Notes under the pieces: model-generated
What the model was told of the DNA's origin: nothing
Database searches by the model: none
What the model saw: only the letters and a program-made list of their open reading frames with translations
Source of the DNA: Dromaius novaehollandiae
Taxonomy: Eukaryota > Chordata > Aves > Casuariiformes > Dromaiidae
Assembly (NCBI RefSeq): GCF_036370855.1
Contig: NC_088099.1
Location: 138,797,017 to 138,861,016, forward strand
Reading direction: 5' to 3'
DNA: 64,000 nt
Position numbers and translations under genes: made by a program
In this document: positions 11,801 to 22,000 of the stretch, in pieces
Position numbering within the stretch: the stretch's first letter is position 1
Layout of the letters: each line of letters opens with the position of its first letter

Positions 11801-14189
11801 TTTTCCCACAAAACCAGGTGTCTTGAGGTGCTTCCCCTTGATAGCCCATCCCTCCTGCAGCGCAGCTCTGTAGCTGTCCTACCACAACCGATGTAGCCAG
11901 GATTTCCCAGGGAGAGTTGGAGCCCTGCTTGCATGACCTCATTGCCATAGCACTGCAAGCCCAGATAAGGACACCAAGGACTCTCCAGCACAAGCTCAGT
12001 CTTGGTCAAGATCCTTCGCTGGATCTGTTTTCTGTTGCTGTTACTCCAAGTGTTCAGAGCTGGGAACTCCAGAGTAGTTCAAAGCTCTGTCCTTTCTCTC
12101 TAGAAAATTTATGATAATAAACATCTCTACAGCCCAGTGATTAGCCACTCGCCTAGAAGACACAAGATCCAAGTTTAAAGTCTCCTCTTTCCTTGATTTA
12201 GTGCAGGAACCTAAAATAAGGTTCATAGAAAATATTCTGAAATTTGTATGTTCAAAATGTTTCTTGCTGCTGTTAAAAACTCACTGAAAGAAGCGCTGAG
12301 TCAGTGGTTCAGATACTCAACAGGATGGGTAAGGGAGGCAGGTTCTCCTCTCAGCTTCACCATCTATGACATTATTCCAGCAACAGGAACAGGTTCAGCT
12401 GCCAAGATTTTGGACAATCTATCCCATAGAGCTAGGATATATTCCTACCTTTAGTCGGGCACTTTGATAAGCAACAAGTGTCACTCACTTACGTGCTCCT
12501 GGTCACTTCACTGGGGACACACTAAAACCCCACTACTAGAGGCAGCGCATGGCACATGGAGGCCCTACACAGAAACACTCTCTGAAGACACCTGATCTGA
12601 GCTAGCCCCGTCAACAAAGGCAGCAAACAAGTTCCAAGTGCCACCTCTCACCGTTTGGCTTTGGGTAATAGGTTTGGCAGAACTGTAGCCACATGCATCT
12701 CTGAACATGCCTCCTAGGTCTTGAGGACAAGGTAAGCAACTCAGCACTCCATCTTTGGCCCATGTTGGGGCTTCAACATGATACAGATGGCAAATGTTGA
12801 GGCTTACATAGATTTTTTTTTTTTCCTCTCCATGCCCAGCAGTTCACAGTTCAGCGAGAGATTTTGAGAACCTAAATGGTGCATTACAGTGCCCAAAGTG
12901 GCTGATAGGTGACTAAGCAGAGGCCTTGCTGTGAATCTGGTTTCTTTTTTGTGTTAATATGTGACTGACATCAAAGCGGATTGTTTGGGCTGGCAGAGCG
13001 CCACGTCAACATCACCTTATGACCAGTTCTCCTCTGGTGATAAGAACTTCAGCGAGCTGAGAACGTAACACAGTTCTAAGTACAAACAATTAATGGAGAT
13101 GATAGATACTTTCCAAGACAAATTACAATTTTATAGATAAAACAGCTGAGAAGTATTTCCTTCCAGCAGACCAACGGACCCTGTCACAGAGACAGGAGAA
13201 CAGGTCTGAGACTGCCTTGCATTTCTAAGTACCAGCCTAAGTTTCATGCACCTACCTCTGTATACTGTTGGCAAAGAAAAAATCCAGGAGCACTGGGTGA
13301 CAATTGCACCTACCTGCCAGAAAGCTAAGCCAAAAGCAGGGTGGTACAGAGTCATGCACCATGAATATACTGTAATGCTGGAGGCCAGAAAATAACAACA
13401 TATGGAATAGGATTTTGGCATACTTTTTTTCATAGCTAAGAAAAAAAAGCAAACTAACTTGTTCGTTTGCACAAAAAAAAAAAAAAAGCAACCACTTACT
13501 GTGTCACATCAAATTCGGATCTTAACATTCACGTAAATCAAGTCCCTACAGAGCAAATCAGAACAGGTTTATTTAAACCCAGTTTCTGTAGATCTAACTG
13601 CAGCACTACAGTTAAAAGAAAAAACAAAACCCCTACATGCAAAACCTTACCTGCCAAGCAGGTACAGTTATTTTGATGTCACAAGCATTCACACCAAGCA
13701 CTTACTGCCAAAAAAGAAAGAGTATATACCAGGCCTGTGCCAACTACTTAAGTTAAAATACACACTCCTTTGACAAACAGCTGCATTACTGCAATAACCT
13801 GAGTAAGGCAGCAAGCGCTGCCACAAAACTCTGCAACACATAAAGTTGCCTAGCTATAATCTCCAGAGATCCACCTCTGATCAGCCCACAACTCTGCTGG
13901 TAATGTCATTTGAATGTTTAGCTGGAAAATCAGCAAGTAGGAGAATCCTATTGAATCATAATAAATTCAGCTATGCTGTCTGAAAAACATCTTAAGCAGA
14001 CTTTTTGAAAGTTTTCATTTCTTTCCATTCAGTCAGTGAAATACCTGTTTATGAACCCGGGCTTTTAAAACTCTTTTAGGTGACTGGAGAACTTAATATT
14101 TCACATATTTCAACTTCTTTTCATTTCTCTGATACTTGCTCATTTAATAGTAGCAATTTACCGCACGTAAAAAAAACGCCCATATCCTT
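8821..14189. other. Intergenic region between PRKDC and CEBPD
   Basis: About 5.4 kb, mostly A/T-rich and without a credible coding exon. It contains two short copies of CTGAAAATAGGCAT near 9036 and 9067, a nine-C run near 11655-11663, tRNA-like repeat relics at about 12125-12370, and an A run at about 13471-13487. The ORF at 9339-9677 has no family resemblance. Confidence 0.6.
12125..12370 (+). repeat. Ancient tRNA-derived SINE relics (two degraded units)
   Basis: About 12129-12185 reads CCCAGTGATTAGCCACTCGC, then a B-box-like CCAAGTTTAAAGTC. A second unit at about 12298-12350 starts GAGTCAGTGGTTCAGATACT. Both resemble the widespread sauropsid tRNA-like repeat with a 'cagtggttagagcactc' A-box region. 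Family assignment is from memory and the copies are heavily diverged. Confidence 0.35.
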
Positions 14190-15281
14190 CGGGGACACTC
14201 AGCCTTACAACGGCACCGCGGAGCACGCAGCTGCGCCGCTGCCGTTGTACTCAGACCCCCCCCCCCCCGCGCCCGGTGCACGGGAGACCCGGCATCCCCC
14301 TCCCGCGGGGTGGAGGGGGGAGGGAGCCTCCTCCCTGCCGGCGCCGCGCACCCGCCTCCGCGGCGCCACCAGCCCTCAGGAGGGCGCTCGGGGCCCGGGC
14401 GGGCCGGAGGCGGGAGCACCGGCGGAGCCACCGCGCTTTCACGCTTCGCTATCGCTGCGGGGAGGCGCAGCTGCCTCGGAGCGGCGTCTCAGGGCCCGCG
14501 GAGGCGGCCGCGCCGTTTGCGCGGGGCCCAGCGCCCGCAGGGCCGGGAAGGGGCGCCCCGGGGGGCGGGCAGCTGGGTTTTGCCGGGGGGGGAGGGGGGA
14601 GGGACAGCCGCTGCACGCCCGCGGGACGTTATGGCGGGGCAGTGACAGGGCGGCGGCGGCGCGCGCGCGCCGCTCCGCACCCGCAGGAGTCCCCGGCCCG
14701 CCGCGCGCTGCCGTTTAACGGCCGTTTAACTGCCGGCGGGGGGCGGCGGCGCCGCACCTGAGCGGCGGCCCCGCCAGCGGGCGGGCATGGGGCGGGGCCG
14801 GCGCCGCGCAGTCCGGAGCTGCCGGCGGGGAGAGGGGTTGCGGCGCCCGGGCGCAGCCCCGCCGAGCCGCAGCGCGGCCCCCGCGCCCGGCGTCAGGTGG
14901 CGGGGGCGGCCCGTGGCGCCCCTGCCGGGGCAGCGGCCGCGCGCCGGGCTCCGGTCTCGGCGGTTGCTGCGCGCCCCTCCCCGCACGCCCATACACAGGA
15001 AGGTGGGACGGGAACGGCCCGTCCCGCGGCGGCGGAGCCTGGCACGGGCACCGCTTCGGCAGCGGGGATGGAGCCTTCCCCCCCCGCCCCGCCCCGCCCG
15101 GCCCAAGATTTACGAGGGGCCGCGACAGCGCAGCGCAGCCCCCGCCGCTCCGCGCCGCGGGGCGCCCGCCGGCAGCGCCCTAGGTCCCTGCCCGGCGGCG
15201 CACCCCGCCCGCGCCCGCCCCCGGCCGGGGTGCCAGCAACACCCGCTCCCGTCACTGGGGCAGGAGGCGGGGCCGGCGCCG

Positions 15282-15287
15282 TATAAG
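15282..15287 (+). promoter_or_regulatory. CEBPD: TATA box of CEBPD
   Basis: TATAAG in the context GCCGTATAAGAAGG, the only TATA-like element in the GC-rich promoter. It sits about 305 bases before the CEBPD start codon. Initiation would be expected near 15310-15315, where CTCACTCC resembles an initiator. A GC box and a CGTCA half-CRE (about 15249-15254) lie just upstream. Confidence 0.75.
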
Positions 15288-15586
15288 AAGGGGCCGAGCG
15301 GGCGGCTCACTCCCAGGTCCAGAGACGCGCTGCCCCGTCCCGCCTCCCGCTCCGCGCCCCGGCGTCGCCCGCGCCCGCAGCGGAGACAGCGCCGCGCCGT
15401 CCCCGGGGGCCCAGCCGAGCCGTGCCGCCGGCGGGGAGAGCGGCAAAAGCAGCAGCGGCGGCGGCGGCTCCTCCCACCTGCCCGGCGCGGAGGCTGGAGC
15501 CGCGAGCGGCGGCGCGGAGCAGCGGCTGGTGCCCGCGGCCGGGAGCCCCCTCGCCGCGCCCCCGCGGCGCCGCTGCCCGCTCGCCC

Positions 15587-16588
15587 ATGAGCGCCGCGGC
15601 GCTGTACAGCCTGGACTCGCCGGCATGCTATAAGAGCTGGTGCCTGGAGCCCGCCAACTTCTACGACGCCAAGGTTGGCAGCGGTGGCGGGCTGAGCCCC
15701 GCCTGCAAGCCGGTCGCCGCCGGCCGCGCCGGCTGCAGCATGAGCGCCGAGGAGCCGGCGGGCGGCCTGGGCGGCGGCGGCAGCAACCTGGCCGAGCTGA
15801 GCGCCGCCGCGCCCGCCATGTACGAGGACGAGAGCGCCATCGACTTCAGCTCCTACATTGACTCCATGTCGGCCGTGCCCAACCTGGAGCTGTGCAACGA
15901 CGAGCTCTTCGCCGACCTCTTCAACAGCAACCACAAGCCTGAGCGGGGCGGGGACTACGGCGACTACCTGCCGCCGGGCGGCGGCGCCGGCCGCGACCCC
16001 GCCAAGGACCTCGGCGCTGCCATGACCACCCTGCTGGGCGCCGAGCCCCGCACCGCCTCCTCCTCCTCCTCCTCTTCCTCCTCCTCCTCCTCCTCCTCCC
16101 GTGGCGCCCTGAAGCAGGAGCCGGACTGGAGCGACAGCGACCTCTCGTCCTCGCTGCTGCCCTCGCAGATCGCCACCTGCGCCCAGACCATCATGAACCT
16201 GAGCGGGCAGCCCACGCCGCCCACCTCCCCCGAGCCGCCGGGCAGCAGCTCGCCCTCCAGCTGCAGCGCCCGCTCGCCGCCGCCCGCCGCCGCGCCGCCG
16301 CCCCCCGGCGGCAAGGAGCGCGGCGGCAAGAAGTGCGTGGACAGGTTTAGCCCCGAGTACCGGCAGCGCCGGGAGCGCAACAACATCGCCGTGCGCAAGA
16401 GCCGCGACAAGGCGAAGCGGCGCAACCAGGAGATGCAGCAGAAGCTGCTGGAGCTGTCGGCCGAGAACGAGAAGCTGCACAAGAAGATCGAGCAGCTCAC
16501 CCGGGACTTAACCAGCCTCCGGCACTTCTTCAAGCAGCTGCCCAGCGCCTCCTTCCTGCAGCCCGCCTCGGGCACCGACTGCCGGTAA
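15587..16588 (+). CDS. CEBPD: CCAAT/enhancer-binding protein delta
   Basis: Single-exon 333-residue bZIP transcription factor that binds CCAAT/enhancer motifs as homo- or heterodimers in the nucleus and acts in acute-phase, inflammatory and differentiation programmes. Residues 78-94 (MYEDESAIDFSSYIDSM) and 101-117 (ELCNDELFADLFNSNHK) are the conserved activation boxes. LKQE at 175-178 is a SUMO-acceptor motif. QPTPPTSPEPP at 208-218 is a conserved proline-directed site. The basic region spans 259-280 and the zipper has leucines at 290, 297, 304, 311 and 318; the C-terminus is TDCR. It is longer than the mammalian protein (about 270 residues), owing to glycine/alanine-rich inserts and a 14-serine run. 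The start was chosen because MSAAALYSLD matches the family N-terminus and it is the first AUG downstream of the TATA box. Confidence 0.97.
   Translation: MSAAALYSLDSPACYKSWCLEPANFYDAKVGSGGGLSPACKPVAAGRAGCSMSAEEPAGGLGGGGSNLAELSAAAPAMYEDESAIDFSSYIDSMSAVPNLELCNDELFADLFNSNHKPERGGDYGDYLPPGGGAGRDPAKDLGAAMTTLLGAEPRTASSSSSSSSSSSSSSRGALKQEPDWSDSDLSSSLLPSQIATCAQTIMNLSGQPTPPTSPEPPGSSSPSSCSARSPPPAAAPPPPGGKERGGKKCVDRFSPEYRQRRERNNIAVRKSRDKAKRRNQEMQQKLLELSAENEKLHKKIEQLTRDLTSLRHFFKQLPSASFLQPASGTDCR
16058..16099 (+). repeat. CEBPD: TCC triplet repeat encoding 14 serines in CEBPD
   Basis: Fourteen consecutive serine codons, thirteen TCC and one TCT, encode residues 158-171 between the activation domain and the SUMO motif. 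The near-pure triplet run is prone to length change. The antisense frame reads as poly-glutamate and is not a gene. Confidence 0.9.
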
Positions 16589-17070
16589 CCGGGGGGGAGC
16601 GGGACGCGAGAGACGGACTGCATGACACGGTGACAAATACCTCAGAGGGCCGCGCCGGGCCGCCCGCGTCGGGCCGCGGCAGCGCAGCGCAGGGCAGCGC
16701 AGGGCGCGCGGGGGGGCGAAGCCACCGGACCGCGCCAGCCCGCCGGGGCGCAGCACCCTCCCCAGCGCCGTGGCGAGAGGGGCGATGCCCGCGTCTTTCA
16801 CCACGAAACTTGCAACAGCAGCAACAACGGGAAAAGAAAAAAGCTAAATATCTGTTGTCGTTTTTTTCTCCCCTTAAATTATTTTTGTAATGGTAGTTTT
16901 TTTGTCTCTTTTCTACATCTTACTCATACTGATGCAGCTATGGTACATTTGTTAAAATGATTCAGAAACCCATGTATTTTAGACAGTAGGATGAAAAAGA
17001 CTGAGCATGCTCGACCTTTTATATCAATTTTTACAGCATTTCTAAAAATAAAAAAAAGCATTTTAAATCG
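16589..17070 (+). other. CEBPD: CEBPD 3' UTR
   Basis: Begins GC-rich, then turns abruptly A/T-rich after about 16820, with TATTTTTG and TTTTTTTCTCC stretches. The end is inferred from the AATAAA at 17047. The compact leader, single exon and A/U-rich tail fit an immediate-early-type gene. Confidence 0.7.
17047..17052 (+). terminator. CEBPD: Poly(A) signal AATAAA of CEBPD
   Basis: AATAAA within CTAAAAATAAAAAAAAGCAT, about 460 bases after the stop. The sequence beyond it becomes GC-rich with TGTATGTGTCGG, a plausible downstream G/U element. Confidence 0.7.
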
Positions 17071-17079
17071 ATTGCGCTC

Positions 17080-17560
17080 TCCGTTTGCTGTATGTGTCGG
17101 ACGCAGAGGGTCGGCGCGCCGCGGCACGGCGCTTCCCGCAGATCCCGCGGCAGTGGCCAAGCCCGTAAGGCCCCCGGGGGGGGGGGGGAAGGGGAAGGTG
17201 GCTGCCTGGGGCGTACGCACTACCTTGTTTTTCTGAAGCAAAGCAAGGGCGACGCGATAGCGGGAATAACTCGGGAGTCTCGCACGTGAGAGCTATAAAG
17301 CCCCCAGCGCTGAGGCAGGTGCCGCTGCCGAGACGAGCCGCCCCGGCCGCGGCGCTCCCGGGAACGGCGCCACGAGCACGGGCGGACACAGAAACAACGA
17401 TCCGAAACTCCAGCCGGGAAAAACCTCGCCGTGGTTTCCACGCCGGAAAAATGCAGAGCCGCACGCACGCTACTGTGCCCGGGGAAGCTTCAGGTAGATG
17501 TTGTCTCACGCTAAGTTCCTGTACGCGCGCGTTTCGGTCCTTTGCACACGAGTGGGCAGG
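17080..17560. other. Second CpG island between the convergent CEBPD and SPIDR ends
   Basis: CpG-rich block immediately downstream of the CEBPD poly(A) signal, separated from the first island by the A/T-rich UTR tail. It includes a G13 run at 17176-17188. No recognised gene starts here, yet the composition is promoter-like. Confidence 0.7.
17283..17300 (+). promoter_or_regulatory. Candidate promoter: E-box CACGTG plus TATAAAG
   Basis: A perfect E-box CACGTG (17283-17288) is followed six bases later by TATAAAG (17294-17300) within the CpG island. This predicts plus-strand initiation near 17325. The motifs are seen directly; activity is inference. Confidence 0.35.
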
Positions 17561-17831
17561 CTGGACGCTTTCGCTGATCACTTCCAGTGAAAGCGAGGAA
17601 CGTAAAACGCAGACCCACGAGCCAGTGAACATATTAAGTCAGATTAGGCAACACGTTTGGATTTCCACAGCGCACTCACAAAGGGGACAGCATATGTGGG
17701 ACACGGGCAGAAACATGGGCCCGACGCTACAAGCATCTCCAACACCTAGTGCTTTTCCAGAGAGAAATCCCACTGACTGCAGTGAATCTGGCCTGGAAGG
17801 GAGCAGTGTGGTATGCCAGACGCAGGAATAG
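17451..17831 (+). CDS. Unassigned 126-aa ORF downstream of the candidate promoter
   Basis: The first AUG after the TATA-like motif at 17294, in the context GAAAAATGC with A at -3, opens a 126-codon frame (starting MQSRTHATVPGEASG). I do not recognise any domain, and the composition is not obviously protein-like beyond the first third. A CAG|GTAGAT donor-like site at 17493 could instead splice a non-coding transcript. Treat as a hypothetical ORF or the exon of a long non-coding RNA. Confidence 0.15.
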   Translation: MQSRTHATVPGEASGRCCLTLSSCTRAFRSFAHEWAGWTLSLITSSESEERKTQTHEPVNILSQIRQHVWISTAHSQRGQHMWDTGRNMGPTLQASPTPSAFPERNPTDCSESGLEGSSVVCQTQE

Positions 17832-18264
17832 GCTGACTGAGCTTTCTTGCTTAGAGCAAGACAGGTCAGGAAACTAAAAAAATTGGAGGGGATGGGGGGA
17901 GGAGATGAAAAAGCATGGTTACTCCTTTGATAGTTGTGAAGTTGTCAGCTGTAGTCACAGGAACAATTACTGTGGCAACAATGTCACTGTTCTGCTGTTG
18001 GATAATCCATACCCAGGGCTACACAAAACAAGCTACCTCATTCTCTGACCTGTTACAATGTTGTTAAATATTGCACTCTGTATCATAAAAAGGGGCAAAA
18101 AAATCCAGCCTTTGACTAAATAAACTCTCATATTAACTCTTCATTGATTCTGAAACAATTAACATATTGGAAGATTTTGATTTATCTGATTATATGGTTA
18201 TAACCTTGATCTGTAATCCACGTCTCTATACTGTCAGGGTGAGGATAGTTACGTGGCCTACAAA
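17832..18264. other. Spacer before the SPIDR 3' end
   Basis: About 430 bases of ordinary A/T-rich sequence between the 126-aa ORF and the end of the SPIDR 3' UTR. Nothing else recognised. Confidence 0.5.
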
Positions 18265-18963
18265 CCAGTTTATTCTTTACACATAATTGCGACTGTGTAA
18301 TAAAACACCTGCTTTGTGGGAAGCTATAGATAACATGGTACTTCTATGTTTAGATACCAATTGGCTATAAAACATTAACTTTATATACCTTTGACACTTT
18401 AAAACATAAGCTTTGTTCAAATCTGTGTTTATAATATTTATTGCAAGGTGATAACAAATACTCCAATTTAGCCAGCACATAACAATGTTTTGCAGCAGGC
18501 AGTATTTCTGGAAACTTGATAAAATTGTCAGCTTAACAGATAGATGTCTATACAAAATATTGTATAGACTGTCACTGTCTATAGCAAAATATTTATTTCA
18601 AAAATATCAGTAAAATATTTTCCATTGATGTATAATAAATACAGCATTACAAAAACACTCTCTGAAATTGTTACAACCATTCAAAATTCCAGAACAAGCT
18701 GTTTTACATTCATAAACAATAAACATACCAAAGAACTGTGTTGCTAACTTCTGAATTCATCAGAAAAAGAAGAGTTCAGAAAATTGAAGAGATACTGTTT
18801 TTATAGACTTTTCAGTGTTGCCAATAATGTGCTTTATAAATCACAGTTTTCATAAACTATCTTAATACTTATCATGCTTGCACTGCACATTATCTATGGC
18901 AATAGTTAACAAATAACCACAATACAAAGTCCATAGATATTATAATAGCTGACAGTGTTTAGT
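18265..18963 (-). other. SPIDR: SPIDR 3' UTR
   Basis: A/T-rich tail after the SPIDR stop. Minus-strand AATAAA hexamers lie at 18592-18597 and 18269-18274, so two tail lengths are possible. It contains a perfect 10-bp-arm hairpin at 18546-18569. CEBPD ends about 1.2 kb away in tail-to-tail arrangement. Confidence 0.6.
18269..18274 (-). terminator. SPIDR: Distal poly(A) signal of SPIDR
   Basis: AATAAA on the minus strand, about 690 bases beyond the stop. A proximal AATAAA at 18592-18597 is the alternative. Confidence 0.45.
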
Positions 18964-19092
18964 TCAGTTTCTTACTGCTTCCAGAAGAACAATTTCCTCC
19001 AGTCCAACACAGTCAGGGTGGCTGGTTACAGAGTGGACATAGCAGTTCAGAAACCCCACCTCCTTTCCCAGCACGCTCTTCACCTCATAACT
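18964..19092 (-). CDS. SPIDR: SPIDR last coding exon
   Basis: Acceptor TTATCACTACAG, then SYEVKSVLGKEVGFLNCYV and a 42-residue C-terminus ending LLEAVRN before TGA. Highly similar to the mammalian terminus through GLEEI.LL. The final residues are lineage-specific. Confidence 0.95.
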   Translation of the reverse strand, partial: SYEVKSVLGKEVGFLNCYVHSVTSHPDCVGLEEIVLLEAVRN

Positions 19093-22000
19093 CTGTAGTG
19101 ATAAAAGCATGTTGATTAAAACAAACAGTCCTGTACATTCTGTTCTAAGCAGCATATAACTCAAAAGATACAGGGTGTAAGGTCCTCTTCCAAGAGACTT
19201 TAAAAAAAAAATCCTCAAAAAGAAAATTGCATTAGAACTGCCGGAAAAAAACCCATACTTGACTAGTAAATAAATTAGATTTTCAATTAGATCTCACTCC
19301 TGTTTAAAGTGGTGCTTCCTTACCAGGCTCTTAAAAACAAATTGGTTAAAAAAGCTACTGTAATTCTGAACTCTATTTAGCTGACACATTACCATTATAA
19401 AGCAAAATGTGCTTCCTTTACAAAGTTTTCTTACACTCACAGGTTTTACATGTGGTAGGAATGTATATACACACACATATATATCCATGCTGAATATCAT
19501 TTAACCATAGCCATTACTTTGGCTAACAGTTATATGAAAGGAAAAAATAGGTCACAATGAATTTAACTCCCCCAGCCCTTTTTAACTCTGTGTGCTTTTT
19601 ATGCTCTGTCAGGTATCACTTACGATCATTTGCACCTACATAGTTCCTTCTGCCTAATGATCTGCTTGGCAGTTTTCCAGCAGGAGTCTGTGGCCTATGT
19701 GTAAAGACTGGACTGTGTGCAGAGAACAGGGACAGGCGGGTTGGATGCTCTCCTTGAGATGACAGGGCATGCCAACGGCGGGGGGCAGCAGTGCTGATTG
19801 CTGAAACCCTACTTGAGAGGGTATCTCAGATCAGAGTTGTACATGCATTTCTTTCATCAGTGGGCCGTGCCCAGGACCGCCCTCCAACCATTCCCACCTC
19901 TTTATCCATGCTGGAGGTTTGGCTGCACAGATACCTGATAGCCAAATCAAGTGCCTGATTCGAGATATAAACAACCCCCCCCGCCCCTTTTTTTTTTTTC
20001 CTTTCCAGATTATTTTTACCCAAGACCAGTTCTACAATCCAATTCACAGTGCAGCTGCACAAACTCTGTTGGTATAAGCGAAGGGTTGCCACAATGTAGG
20101 AACAAGTGGCCAGGGGCAGTAGCTAACACCAACCTCACCGCCAAAAGCAGTGCCTACCAAACTACACCCTGGAAAACTTAGCAGCATCAGCAAAAAATAC
20201 CACCCAAAGTGGTAATTCTTGTGAATAATCTTTGTTGTGATGTGCTTTCTTTTTAAAATGCAGCAGTTGGGAGATGAAAATGCTTAAGAAGAAAAAGTCA
20301 TCCTGCATTTCAAATAGGAAAAAAGTATGTTTCTAAGGTGCCAGTCTGCTAGATATTGATATTACAAAAACTGAAACATGAAAAAGAGGTTGTTTGAATT
20401 CTAATAACTAGAAAAAGAAAGATATTTTGTCAGTCTTTAACAAAAACAGACTGTAAAACTTAGCCAGGTTTAACAGCTATTAAAAGAGCATATATATTTT
20501 TGATATTTCTCATATTTCATTTAACTGAAGAGATATGTGCCCTCCAGTATACAAAAAATAATTCACAGTTTCAGAGGAACCTTCTACTTTAAATATTATC
20601 AATAAATCACAGTAAAACCACGCAGCATATAACTGCAAACTACTGAAAAATTGCACAATACAGGGAAAGCAAAATGACCCCAACATGTGCCACCTAACTG
20701 AAGATATTTAACTGGGATGAGCTTAAGTAAGAAGATGAGCTGGCCTTTGCTTCCTTCTATGTGCAATGAAGAGAGAGGGAGGGAGAGATCTCCAGCTCCT
20801 ACTTGGACTAAATCCCTCTCTGAAGGTGCCGCTCCTTCTCCACTGACCATATGGCAGCCAATGACAGCCACGCACCCACCTGAAATGCCTCACTTACCCG
20901 CGATAAATCTGGGTCACTGTGCTAAATGTCAGGGTTCTTCTGATATCTCAGATTAAAGGAATAACTACTTGACGACTACGTAAACTGTACTTTAACCCAT
21001 GAATTCCTGTGGCTTATGCTTATCTTACTTACACAGATCCCAATTAAAAAACATTATCTTGCATGCATTTTGCAAATTTCTCTACTACTAGTACCTGTAA
21101 GTAATTTATGTCCTATTAGAAAACAGTGGTGGTTTATAGGGTTTAGAAAAGTAGTCTGGGAAGCTGAGTTTCTGGGACTACATCTTCGTGGTCTTTCGGA
21201 TCAGACAGAAAACGGTAGGCCAGAAAACAGCACAGCCCAGCATAGCCCCTGCCGCAGCTCTGCAGGGCCACATGACTACCTGCAGATAGCTCTGCAGGAC
21301 CCCGTGTCAGCTAAGGCTGTCTGCACACCCCACCTGCCCCGTCCCTCTTTTCAAATGGAGCGTGTCAAGCTGATGCCAGTGATGCGGCGGTAGGGCATCG
21401 GCGACGGAAGGCACGATGACCTGTGCTGGGAGCCACACCAACTCAGTGCTCTGGCACTTGCTTCAAACCCAACCAATCCCAGCTGGGCACGAGAAAAAAA
21501 TACCATTTTTCCTAGTGAAATCTCCTATCACTCCTAGTGGAGCACTGGAACAAGCTTCCTGGAAAGGCAGTAAAATCTCCATCTTTAGAGGTTTTCAAGA
21601 TTCTGCCAGGCCAAAGCACAGCTGACCTGATCTCGTGGTGGCAATAGCCAAGTTGAGCAGTAGGTTGGACTAGATGGCCTCCAATAGTCCCTTCCATTTC
21701 TACGATTCTAGTATCTTCCCGCTTGATTCCCAATATCTCTAGTATCCTGTCTCTGTGTAGTTTAAATTTCCTTTGTCAACTTTAATTATACTTACCCCAT
21801 CCTCAGTGGGGGAGGACATCAGTAGAGAAGAGATTGTCTGTTGTAACAACTGCAATAAAAAAATTAACAAGAATTTATGTATGCAGAAACATTCTCTTCA
21901 CAGGTTAAAACAGTCATGTTAAACAACACTAATCATGTTAACATACAACGGTTTTGTTTCTCTGATCAAGAAAGCGGAATAGAGATGACACAAAAAAGTG

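Larger units (their letters stand above)
14190..16800. other. CEBPD: CpG island covering the CEBPD promoter and gene
   Basis: Extremely G/C- and CpG-rich sequence, starting abruptly from A/T-rich flank near 14170 and continuing through the whole CEBPD coding region. It includes a C13 run at 14256-14268, G-rich blocks at 14560-14603, and GC boxes of the form GGGGCGGGGCC near 14790 and GGCGGGGCC near 15266. It marks an active or inducible promoter. The several long overlapping ORFs in it on both strands are composition artefacts. Confidence 0.85.

Noticed and set aside
15422-15586. GTG-initiated 55-residue extension of CEBPD as the main start
   Set aside because: The family N-terminus begins at the AUG at 15587. 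Non-AUG extension is possible but reported only as a hypothesis, with the CTG at 15494 the better candidate.
14080-15590. Long plus-strand ORFs (212, 161 and 267 aa) in the CEBPD promoter island
   Set aside because: Pro/Arg/Gly/Ala-rich low-complexity translations in several frames at once, caused by lack of A/T-rich stop codons. They lie in promoter and 5' leader sequence.
15110-16480. 456-aa minus-strand ORF antisense to CEBPD
   Set aside because: It mirrors GC-rich CEBPD coding sequence and has low-complexity Gly/Ala/Arg composition with no domain. It is a shadow of high GC content.
15964-16623. Minus-strand ORF with a poly-glutamate tract
   Set aside because: It is the complement of the CEBPD serine repeat and bZIP sequence, not an independent gene.
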